The notes beneath the pieces were generated by a model. The model saw nothing but the letters and a program-made list of their open reading frames with translations. It searched no databases and had not been told where the DNA came from. Positions 15,178 to 24,758 of a stretch of 64,000 nt of DNA are shown here, one piece after another. The first letter of the stretch is position 1. Every line of letters begins with the position of its first letter. A program made the translations under genes and the position numbers. The stretch comes from Bacteroidaceae bacterium (GTDB lineage Bacteria; Bacteroidota; Bacteroidia; Bacteroidales; Barnesiellaceae_A): positions 1 to 64,000 of the forward strand of contig JAFXJY010000001.1 in assembly GCA_017531985.1 (NCBI GenBank), written 5' to 3'.

Positions 15178-16872
15178 TTACCACCAACGCGGGTCACCGA
15201 TAGAGCCGGCATAAGGTGCTGCTACACCTGTGAGAGTGAGGTTTCCATTGGCAGCATCGACAAAAATATCGACAGCAGCCGCACCAAGAGGTGTAGCCTC
15301 GGCGAGTATTCCTGCCGAACTTGCAAATGCAAAGTCGTCCGTTGCATAACAACTTACCACCTCGCCATTGACTGTCTTACCACGATAGCCCTTATGCGAT
15401 GCAGGATCCATTACGGCTCCAAACACGTTCTTCTCAAAACGGATGTTACCGGTATCGGTATCGCCAAAGTCGAACATATAACGTGTGTTTTTACCGCAAT
15501 TCTGGAATGTACAGTTGCTAACGGTAGCATTACAATTACGTCCTTTACCTGCAACGGAGCGATGCTCAATGATGTTGGTACCTACGTTGTAGAATGTTGA
15601 GTTTGTGATGACAAATTCGCCAACGAAGTAATCGACATTCTTAAACATGAAGCATGCATAACCCGAACCCGACTTGTTGAAATCATGGACGTAGCAGTTA
15701 TCGACATTTATGCGACCCAAGCCCGTTCCTTCGCTTGCTTGATGACGAATGATAGAGTTATCGTAGCCCGTAAACTCACAGTCGATAAAATTAAGTTCGC
15801 CACAACCAAGGAATTTCTTATCGCCATCGTCTTTGAGGTTAACTACATATCCCCATCCGCTCTTTCCTTCGAATCGGATGTTTTCAAAAGTAACAGTGCC
15901 AAGGTCACCATAGAGGCGGAACTCTTTAAACTGAATAGTAGGCTTACCATCGGTTGAGCTTTCACCACGAATAGTTATATCCTTGGTAATACCCACATTG
16001 ACAGGATCGCCCTCGGCATTGGTAAGTGTCACAAACATGCCGGCAGGTATATAGATGGTACTTCCGTCGGGCAGACGTTCGATAAGTGCATTGAAATCTT
16101 CAACGCCATCGTAAACAACGGCATCACCGGCACCACTCTTAGTCTTGAACGATACTTCATTGTAATCGCCCATCACACCCTCTATGGCACTATTATGACC
16201 GCGTACGAGGTAAGTTGTACCCTCGGCCAATCCTGTAAAGGTGTAGCTTCCGGCTTGCTGAGCTGCTGCATCGAGGTTGACAACCGTCTCGTTGTTTTCT
16301 CCATTGACTTTAATGATGAGTTGGTCCATAGGATTCTCGGCAAGACGCTCCACATACCATGTAACCGTTGCTTCGCTGGTAAATACATCATTACGGTCGA
16401 CCGACTTGAGTATCTCAACAATGGGTCGATTAAGTGTCTTGTAGGCTTTCTCCGAAACCAACCAATGTGACTGCTCGACACCTTGTGCAAAGGCGGCAAC
16501 ACGTATAAAGAGGCTCTTTTCAAGACCAAGACCTGTCACAGTAGCCTTGCCAATGGGCGACGAAACCACCACTTCGGTCACATCGCGAACGATACCGGGA
16601 TGACCTTCATAATATGTTTCATCGGCCTCGTTGAAGAGAGAGTCTTGACTAAACTGTAACTTATATCCCTCGGCATCTCTTACCGTTGACCATTCCAGTT
16701 CGAAACCATCGATAATGGGGGTGACATAACTAAACTCAATGGGAGCAAAGAGTCTCGAAAGATTTTCATCGGGGTAATTGATGTCACCGGTTATGGTATT
16801 ATCCTCACAGGCAGTCATAGCCACCGACAAGGCTGCAATACCCCATATTGCTAATTTATTTAATTTCTTCAT
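15178..16872 (-). CDS. DUF4957/DUF5123-type surface lipoprotein of a polysaccharide utilisation locus
   Basis: A 564-aa lipoprotein (lipobox M-T-A-C at ~22). Residues ~40-250 contain two fibronectin-III-like modules (L-E-W-S-T-V-R-D-A-E-G-Y-K-L-Q-F; G-L-A-E-G-T-T-Y-L-V-R). From ~260 on there is a right-handed parallel-helix region (I-P-A-G-M-F-V-T-L, I-R-G-E-S-S, F-E-N-I-R-F-E-G, repeated N-C-x-F/V turns) resembling the DUF4957 plus DUF5123 arrangement often found in pectin-related loci. The position right after susD (20 nt) fits a surface glycan-binding or pectate-lyase-fold protein. No acidic catalytic site was identified, so binding is as likely as cleavage. Confidence 0.82.
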   Translation of the reverse strand: MKKLNKLAIWGIAALSVAMTACEDNTITGDINYPDENLSRLFAPIEFSYVTPIIDGFELEWSTVRDAEGYKLQFSQDSLFNEADETYYEGHPGIVRDVTEVVVSSPIGKATVTGLGLEKSLFIRVAAFAQGVEQSHWLVSEKAYKTLNRPIVEILKSVDRNDVFTSEATVTWYVERLAENPMDQLIIKVNGENNETVVNLDAAAQQAGSYTFTGLAEGTTYLVRGHNSAIEGVMGDYNEVSFKTKSGAGDAVVYDGVEDFNALIERLPDGSTIYIPAGMFVTLTNAEGDPVNVGITKDITIRGESSTDGKPTIQFKEFRLYGDLGTVTFENIRFEGKSGWGYVVNLKDDGDKKFLGCGELNFIDCEFTGYDNSIIRHQASEGTGLGRINVDNCYVHDFNKSGSGYACFMFKNVDYFVGEFVITNSTFYNVGTNIIEHRSVAGKGRNCNATVSNCTFQNCGKNTRYMFDFGDTDTGNIRFEKNVFGAVMDPASHKGYRGKTVNGEVVSCYATDDFAFASSAGILAEATPLGAAAVDIFVDAANGNLTLTGVAAPYAGSIGDPRWW

Positions 16873-16892
16873 GCTTGTCTTTTATTAGATGA

Positions 16893-18815
16893 TTAATATC
16901 CATAATCGTTTACCAATGTATTCTGACTACCCGAAATAAGAACCGATACAATGGGAAGCAATTGACGCTTGTCGGGGTCACCTTGGTAATACACCTTGTT
17001 AATCCATTCGTCCGAGAGATATGGCTCGTCGTTGCTCTCACCATTAGTCCATTTAGCCTCTTGCCACTCTTCGCCTGCGGGAGGTGTAAAGGTATCTTCG
17101 TAAGGATCAATATTGTGATATTCGAGCGTTTCGAGGTCGCCTTTGAGTCGGTAATAAACCATACGAGGCTCACCGGCATCCATCATTACACTGAAATCGC
17201 CTATGCACTCACGCAATTCGGCAGTCTCTTCCTTGGCTATATCCATAGCTTCTTTCAACTCTCCCCAGCGAATGAGGTCTTGCTTGCGAATAAGCTCCTC
17301 GGCAAACTCAAACATACGCTCGTCCTTGATGGCTTTGAGCATACCGGCTTTGCCACCTATATTGTAAGGTATCTTATCCATAGCACCATCGCCACCGAAA
17401 GCACGACGTCGTATCATCTGCACATAAGGAAGTGCGGCAGCAGGATTCTCCAACATACAATGTGCCTCGGCTGCCATCAGTACAACATCGGCCGAACGCA
17501 TAACGGGGAAGTTGATACCTTCGTCATTCTCGGCATTGGTGAGGATACCCACACTATTGACATCGCGATATTCGGCACGGAACTTACCAAAGTACATCTT
17601 GGTTATATTAGAGATGGTTTGGAAGCCGGTGGCACTACCTTGCAATTTTTTGTCGCTCTTGACATACTTGTATGGTACTACCGTAACATCACGACGGTCA
17701 TCACCTTCTTGGAAGCGATAGTAGTAGACAGGAGATGCTGCAAAGTAGGGACTTACCTTCTTGGCTACATACTTGTCGGCATCGTCGTGATATGCACCGA
17801 ATGTGTGAGCTACGCGACCGCGACCGGTGCGGAAACCTATCTCGAAGATTGATTCGCCACCTACTGCTATCTTATCGTTCATGATATTACGCCAGAATTG
17901 CTCAAACGAACCTCTCTCGGTAGGGAAATTACAATAGCCCGAAGCAAGCAGTTCTTCGCACTCATCTTTAACAATTGTCCACAATTCTTGACGACGAGCC
18001 TCATCGGGGAATACCCAATTGATTTCACCGGGATCATCACCTACGGTGTAGGGATTCTCGAAGTCACGATTGACACGAACAAGTGCCTTACCGGCTGCAC
18101 TCATGGCCACACGGGCACGCAAAGCCTTGGAAAAAACACGATTGGCACGCTCAACTGTCGTATAAGAGTATTCGCCCGGCCATGCACCATACTGGTCGGC
18201 CACTTCGAGGTCGGCAAGAATCTGATTGTATATCACCGTACGGTCACTCTTAGGAATCCAAGCACTCTCCATCTGCAAGGGTTCAAAACGAGCCGGCACA
18301 TCGCCCCAATACTTGATAAGGTCGAAGTAGAAGAATGCACGCAATGTAAGAACCTCGGCATAGAGGGCACCCATGTGAGTACCGGGTTGCGGATTGCCAT
18401 ATTCGGTAATACCTTTGATGGCAAGGTTGCAACGCTCGATGGCCGAGTAGAGTTGCGAGAATGGATCACGTCCTCCTGTTGCCGACCAGTTGTCCTGCAA
18501 GCCGGCAGTCTGCATGTAAATGGCCAAAGAGCGACGGTTGTCGGCAGTAGCAGCATCACTATCGGCACTACCGGTTTGCAATTCTATATCGGTGTTTACA
18601 CCCATATTATTGGTAAGGTTGTTGCGGTAAGAGTTGGTCTCACCCATTGTGTGGTAGATTGAGCCTATCTGTCCCTCTGTGGTCTCCACCTTCGAGAAGA
18701 TAACACTCTCGTCCATACCCGACTCGGTCTCTACTTGCAGGAAAGGCGTATCGGCACATCCCGCAAGTGCCAGACATGCGGCAGCTAAAATCGATTTATA
18801 TGCTATATGTTTCAT
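16893..18815 (-). CDS. SusD/RagB-family outer-membrane nutrient-binding lipoprotein
   Basis: A 640-aa lipoprotein (lipobox L-A-G-C at ~20) with the TPR-like SusD fold: L-R-A-F-F-Y-F-D-L-I-K-Y-W-G-D-V-P typical of the helical core, R-V-A-M-S-A-A, and a C-terminal R-K-Q-D-L-I-R-W-G-E-L region. SusD proteins form the lid on SusC TonB-dependent transporters and bind the oligosaccharide. It starts 14 nt after susC and is followed by the DUF4957/5123-type gene, giving a three-gene operon. The substrate is not determined by sequence. Confidence 0.95.
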   Translation of the reverse strand: MKHIAYKSILAAACLALAGCADTPFLQVETESGMDESVIFSKVETTEGQIGSIYHTMGETNSYRNNLTNNMGVNTDIELQTGSADSDAATADNRRSLAIYMQTAGLQDNWSATGGRDPFSQLYSAIERCNLAIKGITEYGNPQPGTHMGALYAEVLTLRAFFYFDLIKYWGDVPARFEPLQMESAWIPKSDRTVIYNQILADLEVADQYGAWPGEYSYTTVERANRVFSKALRARVAMSAAGKALVRVNRDFENPYTVGDDPGEINWVFPDEARRQELWTIVKDECEELLASGYCNFPTERGSFEQFWRNIMNDKIAVGGESIFEIGFRTGRGRVAHTFGAYHDDADKYVAKKVSPYFAASPVYYYRFQEGDDRRDVTVVPYKYVKSDKKLQGSATGFQTISNITKMYFGKFRAEYRDVNSVGILTNAENDEGINFPVMRSADVVLMAAEAHCMLENPAAALPYVQMIRRRAFGGDGAMDKIPYNIGGKAGMLKAIKDERMFEFAEELIRKQDLIRWGELKEAMDIAKEETAELRECIGDFSVMMDAGEPRMVYYRLKGDLETLEYHNIDPYEDTFTPPAGEEWQEAKWTNGESNDEPYLSDEWINKVYYQGDPDKRQLLPIVSVLISGSQNTLVNDYGY

Positions 18816-18829
18816 AATGATAATGCTTA

Positions 18830-21800
18830 TTAGAATGTTATGTTAACACCAAAGTTGAATCCACGACTCTTGGGATAGGCCGAGTAGTCGACACCCGATG
18901 TATAAGGAACTTTGCGACGTGTGCTTACTTCGGGATCATATCCGGTGTACTTGGTAGCACAGAAGAGATTGGTTCCTGTAAAGAAAAGACGCAGACGCTG
19001 TATATACCATTGTTTGGTCAAATGGTGAGGTAATGTGTAACCGAAAGTCAAGGTGTTGAGTCGCAAGAAAGAACCATCCTCAACGCCCCATGAGTGGAAT
19101 ACATACTTAGGCATCACCGGCGACCACATAGTGGCATCACTATTCATCTCATTCAACACAGCCGGATCGGTGATTCGCTCACCGGTAGTCCAGTCAATCT
19201 GTGTGTAACGATTCTCGCTACCCATCAAAGCCAATTGGTTGCGATGATAGTATTTACTTGTGTTGGTAAACTCGAGCTTGTTGGCATTATATATCTCGTT
19301 ACCGATAGAGAATGTAAAGGCTGCCGAGAGATCAAATCCCTTGAATGTTGCCGAGAGTCCGAAACCACCGGTAAAGTCGGGCATAGAGCAACCGATTACT
19401 TTCATATCTTTTTCATCGATGCTTCCGCTATTATCTTGGTCTTTCAACTTCAAAGCACCGGGTCCCCATGAAGAACCTGTGATGGCACTGTTATCGACTA
19501 CACCATCCTTGGCAACCCACTTATTACCATCCCAAGTGAAGTCGTCGGCAGTATAGTAACCTTCGGTTTCGTAACCCCACATCTGACCCATCGACTGACC
19601 TACGATAACACGATAGTCTTCGCTGATTTCCGAACCTGCCCAGCCTGAGTTACCCGAGAGATATTCGAGACCTCCCAAGTCCATTACCTCATTGTGGTTG
19701 TAGGCAATGTTAAAGTTGAAGTCGAGTGTAAAATCATGGGTATTGACAAGAGCTGCATTAAGTGCCAACTCAATACCTCGGTTGCGAGTAGAACCGATGT
19801 TGCGAGTTACTGTCTGATAGCCTGTTCCTTGAATGGGGAAGTCAATGAGCAAGTCTTTAACATCATTCTGATAAAGGTCGATAGTACCATTGATGCGGCT
19901 GTTCCAGAAAGCAAAATCAAGACCTACGTTGTAAGTGTAAGTTGTCTCCCACTTGATATCGGCATTATTGAGTGAATTACCTGCCGACCAATATGAGTTA
20001 AATCCATTCATCCACAACTCGGTATTCGAAGAGAATATCTTCATATATTGTCCGGCAGCTATGTTATTGTTACCTGCCACACCATAGCTGGCACGAAGTT
20101 TCAAGTTGTTCAGCCAACCCGAAGCACCTTCCATCCATGACTCATCGCTGAGACGCCATGCAGCAGCTACTGAGGGGAAATAACCCCATTGATTGCCGGG
20201 GGCAAACTTGCTGGAACCATCGGCACGGAATGTTGCTGTAATGAGATAACGACTCAGATAGTCATATCCGACGCGACCAAAGAACGAAAGCAAACGGTCG
20301 TCGTAGGAATAGAAATTCTCAATAGAAGCAGGAATACCTTCGGTCATGTAACCGAAGCTCTGTTCGGGTGTAAACATAGTGGGCATACCTTCCACACGAT
20401 TGGTCTTGGTAGAAGCACTTGTTATGGTCATCTCCTCACCGATAAGGGCATTGAGATTGTGTGCTTTGTTGGGCGATGTCCACTTGTAAGAGAGTGTATT
20501 GGTGTTGCGTAGACGCTTGGTATCCTTGTCGGTTATAGTGGCAATGGGCATACCCGGAGCCAATGACGAGTTGCGAGCATCGTAAGTAGATGCACCTTTA
20601 TATATCTTATCCTCGTCGACACGACCTTCAATACCGAAGTCGGTGCGGAATTGCAGATTCTTGATAAAGTCGATTGACACTCCACCATTGATGCTATACA
20701 ATTGGCGATGACGATTCTTATAGTTATCTTGGATGGCAGTAGTAGGTTTCACCAACGAGCCTACAACATCCTCATCGGTATCGCCATCGTCATAGAGCGA
20801 TGTAACACTGATGGGAGGGAATATAACGGTGTGTTTCAGTCGTGAGTCACTGGTCGACGTTTCACCACCACCCGACTTAGAGTCGTTGGCACCGGCACCT
20901 GTTACAATCATGTCGCTGTAACGTGTGCTGAAATTGACTTTCAACCACTTCAATGGCTTAGCATTCAACTTGAAAGAGAAGTTATCACGCTTGTAATCGC
21001 TATCGAGCATGATTGCATTCTCGTCGGTGTGCTGATAAGAAGCAAGATAGCTGACCTTATCGGTACCACCTGAGAGGCTCACGTTGTGCGAGAAGTACGA
21101 ACCGGTGTTACCATACACCTCATCTTGCCAGTTGATACCGGTCATTTGTTGGTATAAATCCAAGTCTTGGAAGAGACCGAAAGAAGATTGATAACGGTCG
21201 AGCTTATCTTGAAGAACAGCTTGTTCATACTGACTCTTGGCAAACTCATAAGGAGAGAGTACATCGAGAGTCTTGGCAATTTTCTTAAAACCATAAGTAC
21301 CATCGTAACTTACCGAGAATTTACCCTCTTTGGCAGTCTTGGTGGTGATAATTACCACACCATTGGCACCTCGGCTACCATAGATGGCAGTCGACGATGC
21401 ATCCTTCAATACGTCGATAGACTGAATATCGGCAGGAGAAATATCGGAAATGCTCGATACCGGGAAACCATCGACAATGTAAAGCGGTGTACTCTCTTGT
21501 GTAATAGAGCCACCACCACGCACGCGGATATTGATTTCGGCATCGGGCGAACCTTCTGATGTAGTCACGTTGACACCAGCCAGCTTACCCGACATAGCCT
21601 CAGCCACATTCACCACAGGCACATTTTCGATAGCCTTTGATGAGATAGACGAAACCGAGCCGGTAAGGTCTTTCTTGCGGGCTGTACCATAACCGATAAC
21701 AACCACATCGTCGAGTACGACCGAATTTTCTTTCAGCACAATATCAATGCGGCTTTTACCCGCCACATTAACTTCTTGGGGAGTCATACCCACATAAGAA

Positions 21801-22027
21801 ACGACTAAGGGATGTTTCCCCGAAATATTCAATGAGAAGTTACCATCAATATCGGTTGATGCACCGATTTTAGTACCCTTCTCCAAGACCGATGCTCCTA
21901 TAATAGGCTCGCCGGTCTCATCTGTCACTGTTCCTGTGATAGTGACAGTCTGTGCCGAGACGCTCCACACTAATGCTAATAACAGCATTGTGAGCATAGC
22001 ACGAAGGTTCATTAACTTTCTTGACAT
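18830..22027 (-). CDS. SusC/RagA-family TonB-linked outer-membrane transporter
   Basis: A 1065-aa protein: signal peptide to ~26, a CarboxypepD_reg-like domain (I-T-G-T-V-T-D-E-T-G-E-P-I-I-G-A-S-V), the TonB-box/plug start (D-D-V-V-V-I-G-Y-G-T), plug motifs R-G-x-x-S-I and Y-G-S-R-G-A-N-G-V-V-I-I-T-T-K, then a large beta-barrel ending in G-V-N-I-T-F with a terminal aromatic. It imports glycan oligomers with its SusD partner using TonB/ExbBD energy. Its 5' end and leader are duplicated upstream (22272-22503). No dedicated regulator (HTCS, SusR or ECF/anti-sigma) is adjacent. Confidence 0.97.
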   Translation of the reverse strand: MSRKLMNLRAMLTMLLLALVWSVSAQTVTITGTVTDETGEPIIGASVLEKGTKIGASTDIDGNFSLNISGKHPLVVSYVGMTPQEVNVAGKSRIDIVLKENSVVLDDVVVIGYGTARKKDLTGSVSSISSKAIENVPVVNVAEAMSGKLAGVNVTTSEGSPDAEINIRVRGGGSITQESTPLYIVDGFPVSSISDISPADIQSIDVLKDASSTAIYGSRGANGVVIITTKTAKEGKFSVSYDGTYGFKKIAKTLDVLSPYEFAKSQYEQAVLQDKLDRYQSSFGLFQDLDLYQQMTGINWQDEVYGNTGSYFSHNVSLSGGTDKVSYLASYQHTDENAIMLDSDYKRDNFSFKLNAKPLKWLKVNFSTRYSDMIVTGAGANDSKSGGGETSTSDSRLKHTVIFPPISVTSLYDDGDTDEDVVGSLVKPTTAIQDNYKNRHRQLYSINGGVSIDFIKNLQFRTDFGIEGRVDEDKIYKGASTYDARNSSLAPGMPIATITDKDTKRLRNTNTLSYKWTSPNKAHNLNALIGEEMTITSASTKTNRVEGMPTMFTPEQSFGYMTEGIPASIENFYSYDDRLLSFFGRVGYDYLSRYLITATFRADGSSKFAPGNQWGYFPSVAAAWRLSDESWMEGASGWLNNLKLRASYGVAGNNNIAAGQYMKIFSSNTELWMNGFNSYWSAGNSLNNADIKWETTYTYNVGLDFAFWNSRINGTIDLYQNDVKDLLIDFPIQGTGYQTVTRNIGSTRNRGIELALNAALVNTHDFTLDFNFNIAYNHNEVMDLGGLEYLSGNSGWAGSEISEDYRVIVGQSMGQMWGYETEGYYTADDFTWDGNKWVAKDGVVDNSAITGSSWGPGALKLKDQDNSGSIDEKDMKVIGCSMPDFTGGFGLSATFKGFDLSAAFTFSIGNEIYNANKLEFTNTSKYYHRNQLALMGSENRYTQIDWTTGERITDPAVLNEMNSDATMWSPVMPKYVFHSWGVEDGSFLRLNTLTFGYTLPHHLTKQWYIQRLRLFFTGTNLFCATKYTGYDPEVSTRRKVPYTSGVDYSAYPKSRGFNFGVNITF

Positions 22028-22072
22028 TCTGTGTAGAATTAAGTTTGGTATTAGTAATTATTTATATTTTCT
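21841..22072. repeat. Direct repeat copy A: susC 5' end and leader
   Basis: This stretch aligns at a constant offset of 431 nt with 22272-22503. Similarity is highest through the signal-peptide codons and the leader just before the start codon (roughly nine in ten bases across 21955-22065 by eye) and falls off at both ends. Confidence 0.85.
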
Positions 22073-22092
22073 CACGGTTTGATTTGTTACTG

Positions 22093-22458
22093 CTAAAATC
22101 TTTCAAGAAGGTTCTGTATAAAATATTTAATCCTTCTATACAGACTAATTTTCTTTTCTTTCATTACCACATTAATGTGGCGTTCATCAGTTACCGGAAC
22201 TTCTTGTGTTTGCATGTCGACGTATGCAAAAACGAGAACATCATGCATGGATACATTATTTAATGTATAACGACCATCTAAATCGGTGGATGTACCCATA
22301 TTGGTATTTTGTATCATAACATTAGCACCTATAATAGGCTCGCCGTTCTCATCTGATACCTCTCCTGTGATGGTGAAAGTCTGTGCCGATACGCTCCACA
22401 CTAATGCTAATAACAGCATTGTGAACTTAGCTCGAAGGTTCATTAACTTTCTTGACAT
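22093..22458 (-). CDS. Mini-gene: signal peptide plus CarboxypepD_reg-like domain copied from susC
   Basis: A 121-aa protein starting with the same M-S-R-K-L-M-N-L-R-A as SusC, the same signal peptide (L-L-L-A-L-V-W-S-V-S-A-Q), and an N-terminal domain with I-T-G-E-V-S-D-E-N-G-E-P-I-I-G-A. It runs in parallel to SusC up to V-V-M-K-E, then replaces the plug/TonB-box region with a short basic tail (S-L-Y-R-R-I-K-Y-F-I-Q) and stops. It has no plug or barrel, so it cannot transport. It is either a remnant of a tandem susC duplication or a small periplasmic carboxypeptidase-regulatory-domain protein. The frame is intact and the leader is conserved, so expression is likely. Confidence 0.72.
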   Translation of the reverse strand: MSRKLMNLRAKFTMLLLALVWSVSAQTFTITGEVSDENGEPIIGANVMIQNTNMGTSTDLDGRYTLNNVSMHDVLVFAYVDMQTQEVPVTDERHINVVMKEKKISLYRRIKYFIQNLLERF

Positions 22459-22503
22459 TCTGTGTAGAATTATATTGGGTATTAGTAACTATTTTTATTT
22501 TAT
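22272..22503. repeat. Direct repeat copy B: mini-gene 5' end and leader
   Basis: Partner of 21841-22072. The copy includes the untranslated leader on the minus strand, so both genes have nearly the same sequence around their start codons. Confidence 0.85.
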
Positions 22504-22597
22504 TTCAATCTGTTTAAAATATTCTCTTTCTTAGGTTTTTACAGCAAGTCACCTCTTAAAAGATATAAATTATCAGAAAAAAACATTTATCATGGTA

Positions 22598-22625
22598 CAA
22601 AAGTAAACAGCATACGGCAAAGATA
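22598..22625 (-). promoter_or_regulatory. Two overlapping-range -7 boxes before the mini-gene/SusCD operon
   Basis: On the minus strand TATCTTTG (22625-22618) and TACTTTTG (22605-22598) both fit TAnnTTTG. They lie between the CE7 esterase stop and the mini-gene, leaving a leader of about 130-155 nt, and suggest the SusCD operon is transcribed separately from the esterase. Confidence 0.5.
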
Positions 22626-22660
22626 AATGTAGTTTTTAATCTAATAATTGTTCTTTTATG

Positions 22661-23983
22661 TCATTTACATTGAGTAAGCATATCGTAGAGCCATGCCCAC
22701 GCAACTTCGGTCTGTTCAGGGAATCTCCAATGCCCTGCTTGATGAGCTACAAAGAGTGACTTGGGTGCCTCAATTACATTGTAGGCAGCATAATACGATG
22801 TAGGCGGACACGTCGGGTCGTTATACCCCCATGAGTAATAACCGGGAACTTGCAATTGACGAGCAAAATTGACTACATCGTAGTATTGCGTGGTAATGAT
22901 TTTGTCGGTCTTGTTATTGAGTTGATTGTTCTTGTCAGCAAACATGTGAGGCCAACCACCGGCACGACCGTGTAAATAACCGGTTACATCACACAAGGCC
23001 GGATAGAATGCGACCAAGGCTTTCACCCGGCTATCGAGTGATGCAGTCACAATGGATAATGCCCCTCCTTGACTACCCCCTATCACGCCCAGATTTCGGC
23101 CATCATACTCTTCAAGCGTACTGATATAATCGATGGCTCTTACACAACCGGTGTATATGCGACGGTAATAATAGTGAGCCTTGTCATCGAGATGTATAAA
23201 GGCATAATCTTTAAGCACACCATATCGCAGGTTGTCATATACCTCTTGCGACAGATTAAGAGGGATACCATTGACACCTATGGCAAAGGTTATCATTCCC
23301 TCGCCTACCTCGGACAGCTGCACTTCGGCAGGGACAGGTTTCACGCCCGCACCGGGTAGGCACAATACGGCGGGATATTTACCTTGTTTTTTGGGGACAC
23401 ACAGCCATCCGTACAGATAAGTATCCTTACGCCAGTGCTGCAACTGCACATGATATACGTTGGTGCGAGCCGTACATTTCTCAGGGACAAGGGTTACGAC
23501 AGGGTCGATGGGTATAAGAGCAGCCTTTTCTAAGGATTTCTGCCAGAATAAGTTAAAGTCGTGAGGCATAATCTGTGTGGGCATAATACTATGAGGAGCA
23601 AATGCGATATTCACATAGTTGGAATAGCTATGACCCTCAACCTCAACGTTACATGAGCAAGTCATAAATCCCGGTCTCGACATAGTGCCTGCCGAGAGAG
23701 TCAATACCGATTGCGTCATGATAGTATCTCCACTCATGACAGGAGGCATTTTTTCAGCCCCTATACTATATGAGAGACGTACATCGGTCAGTGCAACATT
23801 GGCTCGCACGACTCGTATTGAGAACACCGCTTCCTCGCCCACATCGTAGGTCCAAGTATCATGATCGGGGATGATTTCTATTTCTACAAGCTGACGCACA
23901 TTTTTTTTCTGTCCCTTAACCTCCGGAACAAGAACGATAAGAGAAAGCAGTGCGATGATGAGTGTTATATGAACAGATTTCAT
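22661..23983 (-). CDS. CE7-type acetyl(xylan) esterase / cephalosporin-C deacetylase-like, secreted
   Basis: A 440-aa protein with a signal peptide (cleavage near V-K-G-Q at ~25), an N-terminal beta-sandwich extension (~30-140) and an alpha/beta-hydrolase domain. The nucleophile is in G-G-S-Q-G-G (near residue 305); the acid and base are likely in Y-N-D-P-T-C-P-P and the A-G-H-W motif. CE7 enzymes remove acetyl groups from oligosaccharides. It lies just upstream of the susC genes on the same strand, so removing acetyl groups from the imported glycan is the natural inference. Confidence 0.88.
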   Translation of the reverse strand: MKSVHITLIIALLSLIVLVPEVKGQKKNVRQLVEIEIIPDHDTWTYDVGEEAVFSIRVVRANVALTDVRLSYSIGAEKMPPVMSGDTIMTQSVLTLSAGTMSRPGFMTCSCNVEVEGHSYSNYVNIAFAPHSIMPTQIMPHDFNLFWQKSLEKAALIPIDPVVTLVPEKCTARTNVYHVQLQHWRKDTYLYGWLCVPKKQGKYPAVLCLPGAGVKPVPAEVQLSEVGEGMITFAIGVNGIPLNLSQEVYDNLRYGVLKDYAFIHLDDKAHYYYRRIYTGCVRAIDYISTLEEYDGRNLGVIGGSQGGALSIVTASLDSRVKALVAFYPALCDVTGYLHGRAGGWPHMFADKNNQLNNKTDKIITTQYYDVVNFARQLQVPGYYSWGYNDPTCPPTSYYAAYNVIEAPKSLFVAHQAGHWRFPEQTEVAWAWLYDMLTQCK

Positions 23984-24098
23984 GGTATAGAATGATGGTT
24001 ATATTATCGGTAATGTACATTATTATAAAGCTCAACATGAAGAAAATCGCATTGTATTGCTGCACATCATCTAATGGGCATCCAATACACTACACCGA

Positions 24099-24758
24099 TT
24101 ATCGTAGTCGACCTTCTTCAATAACGTATGTTTGTGTAGCCATTGGTAATACCAATGCAGGCTGATGTGTCACCATTACAACGGCTGTATGCGACTTTAT
24201 CTGTTGCAACATCTCGCATATGTGTGTTACAAAGGTATCGTCAATATAAGAAAAGGGTTCGTCAAGGACTAACAACTGCGGTCGCGATACAACAGCACGT
24301 CCCAATAGCACTCGCTGCAACTGTCCACCCGATAGCTCTCCGATGGGACGTTGTGCCAAGGCAGTAAGATGCAATTGCTCCATTACCATTTGCACGCGAA
24401 GTTGCCGTTCATTCCTATCGAGCGATTTCGTGGCATATAAGCCCGACCGTATCACCTCCTCAACAACAATAGGGAAATGGTTATCAATCGAGTTTTTCTG
24501 TGGAAGATAGCCTATTGATAAATGAGTTACTGACTCACAACGTTGATAATATTCAACCGCACCCGATGTAGGAGTCAACAGTCGCAGCAACAGTCGTAGC
24601 AGCGTTGTTTTTCCTCCACCATTAGTACCGGTTATCACGACAAAGTCGTGATTATCAACCACAAGATTAACATCTTGCAAAATGAGGTTTCGGTCATAGG
24701 CAAATGATACTCGGGAAAGAGAGACCAATGTATTATTGTTGACGATGTGCGATTGCAT
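24099..24758 (-). CDS. Metal (zinc-type) ABC transporter ATP-binding protein
   Basis: A 219-aa ABC ATPase with Walker A (G-T-N-G-G-G-K-T-T), Q-loop (Y-L-P-Q-K), signature L-S-G-G-Q-L-Q-R, Walker B (L-L-V-L-D-E-P) and H-loop (V-T-H-Q). It is of ZnuC/MntA class. Its first 26 nt overlap the end of the znuA-like gene, indicating translational coupling. The permease gene expected next is missing; only 115 nt of non-coding sequence separates it from the CE7 esterase. Confidence 0.9.
   Translation of the reverse strand: MQSHIVNNNTLVSLSRVSFAYDRNLILQDVNLVVDNHDFVVITGTNGGGKTTLLRLLLRLLTPTSGAVEYYQRCESVTHLSIGYLPQKNSIDNHFPIVVEEVIRSGLYATKSLDRNERQLRVQMVMEQLHLTALAQRPIGELSGGQLQRVLLGRAVVSRPQLLVLDEPFSYIDDTFVTHICEMLQQIKSHTAVVMVTHQPALVLPMATQTYVIEEGRLR

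Noticed and set aside
16962..18662. Long plus-strand frames (296 and 254 codons) opposite susD
   Set aside because: SusD on the minus strand is convincing; the opposite frames show no domain motifs.
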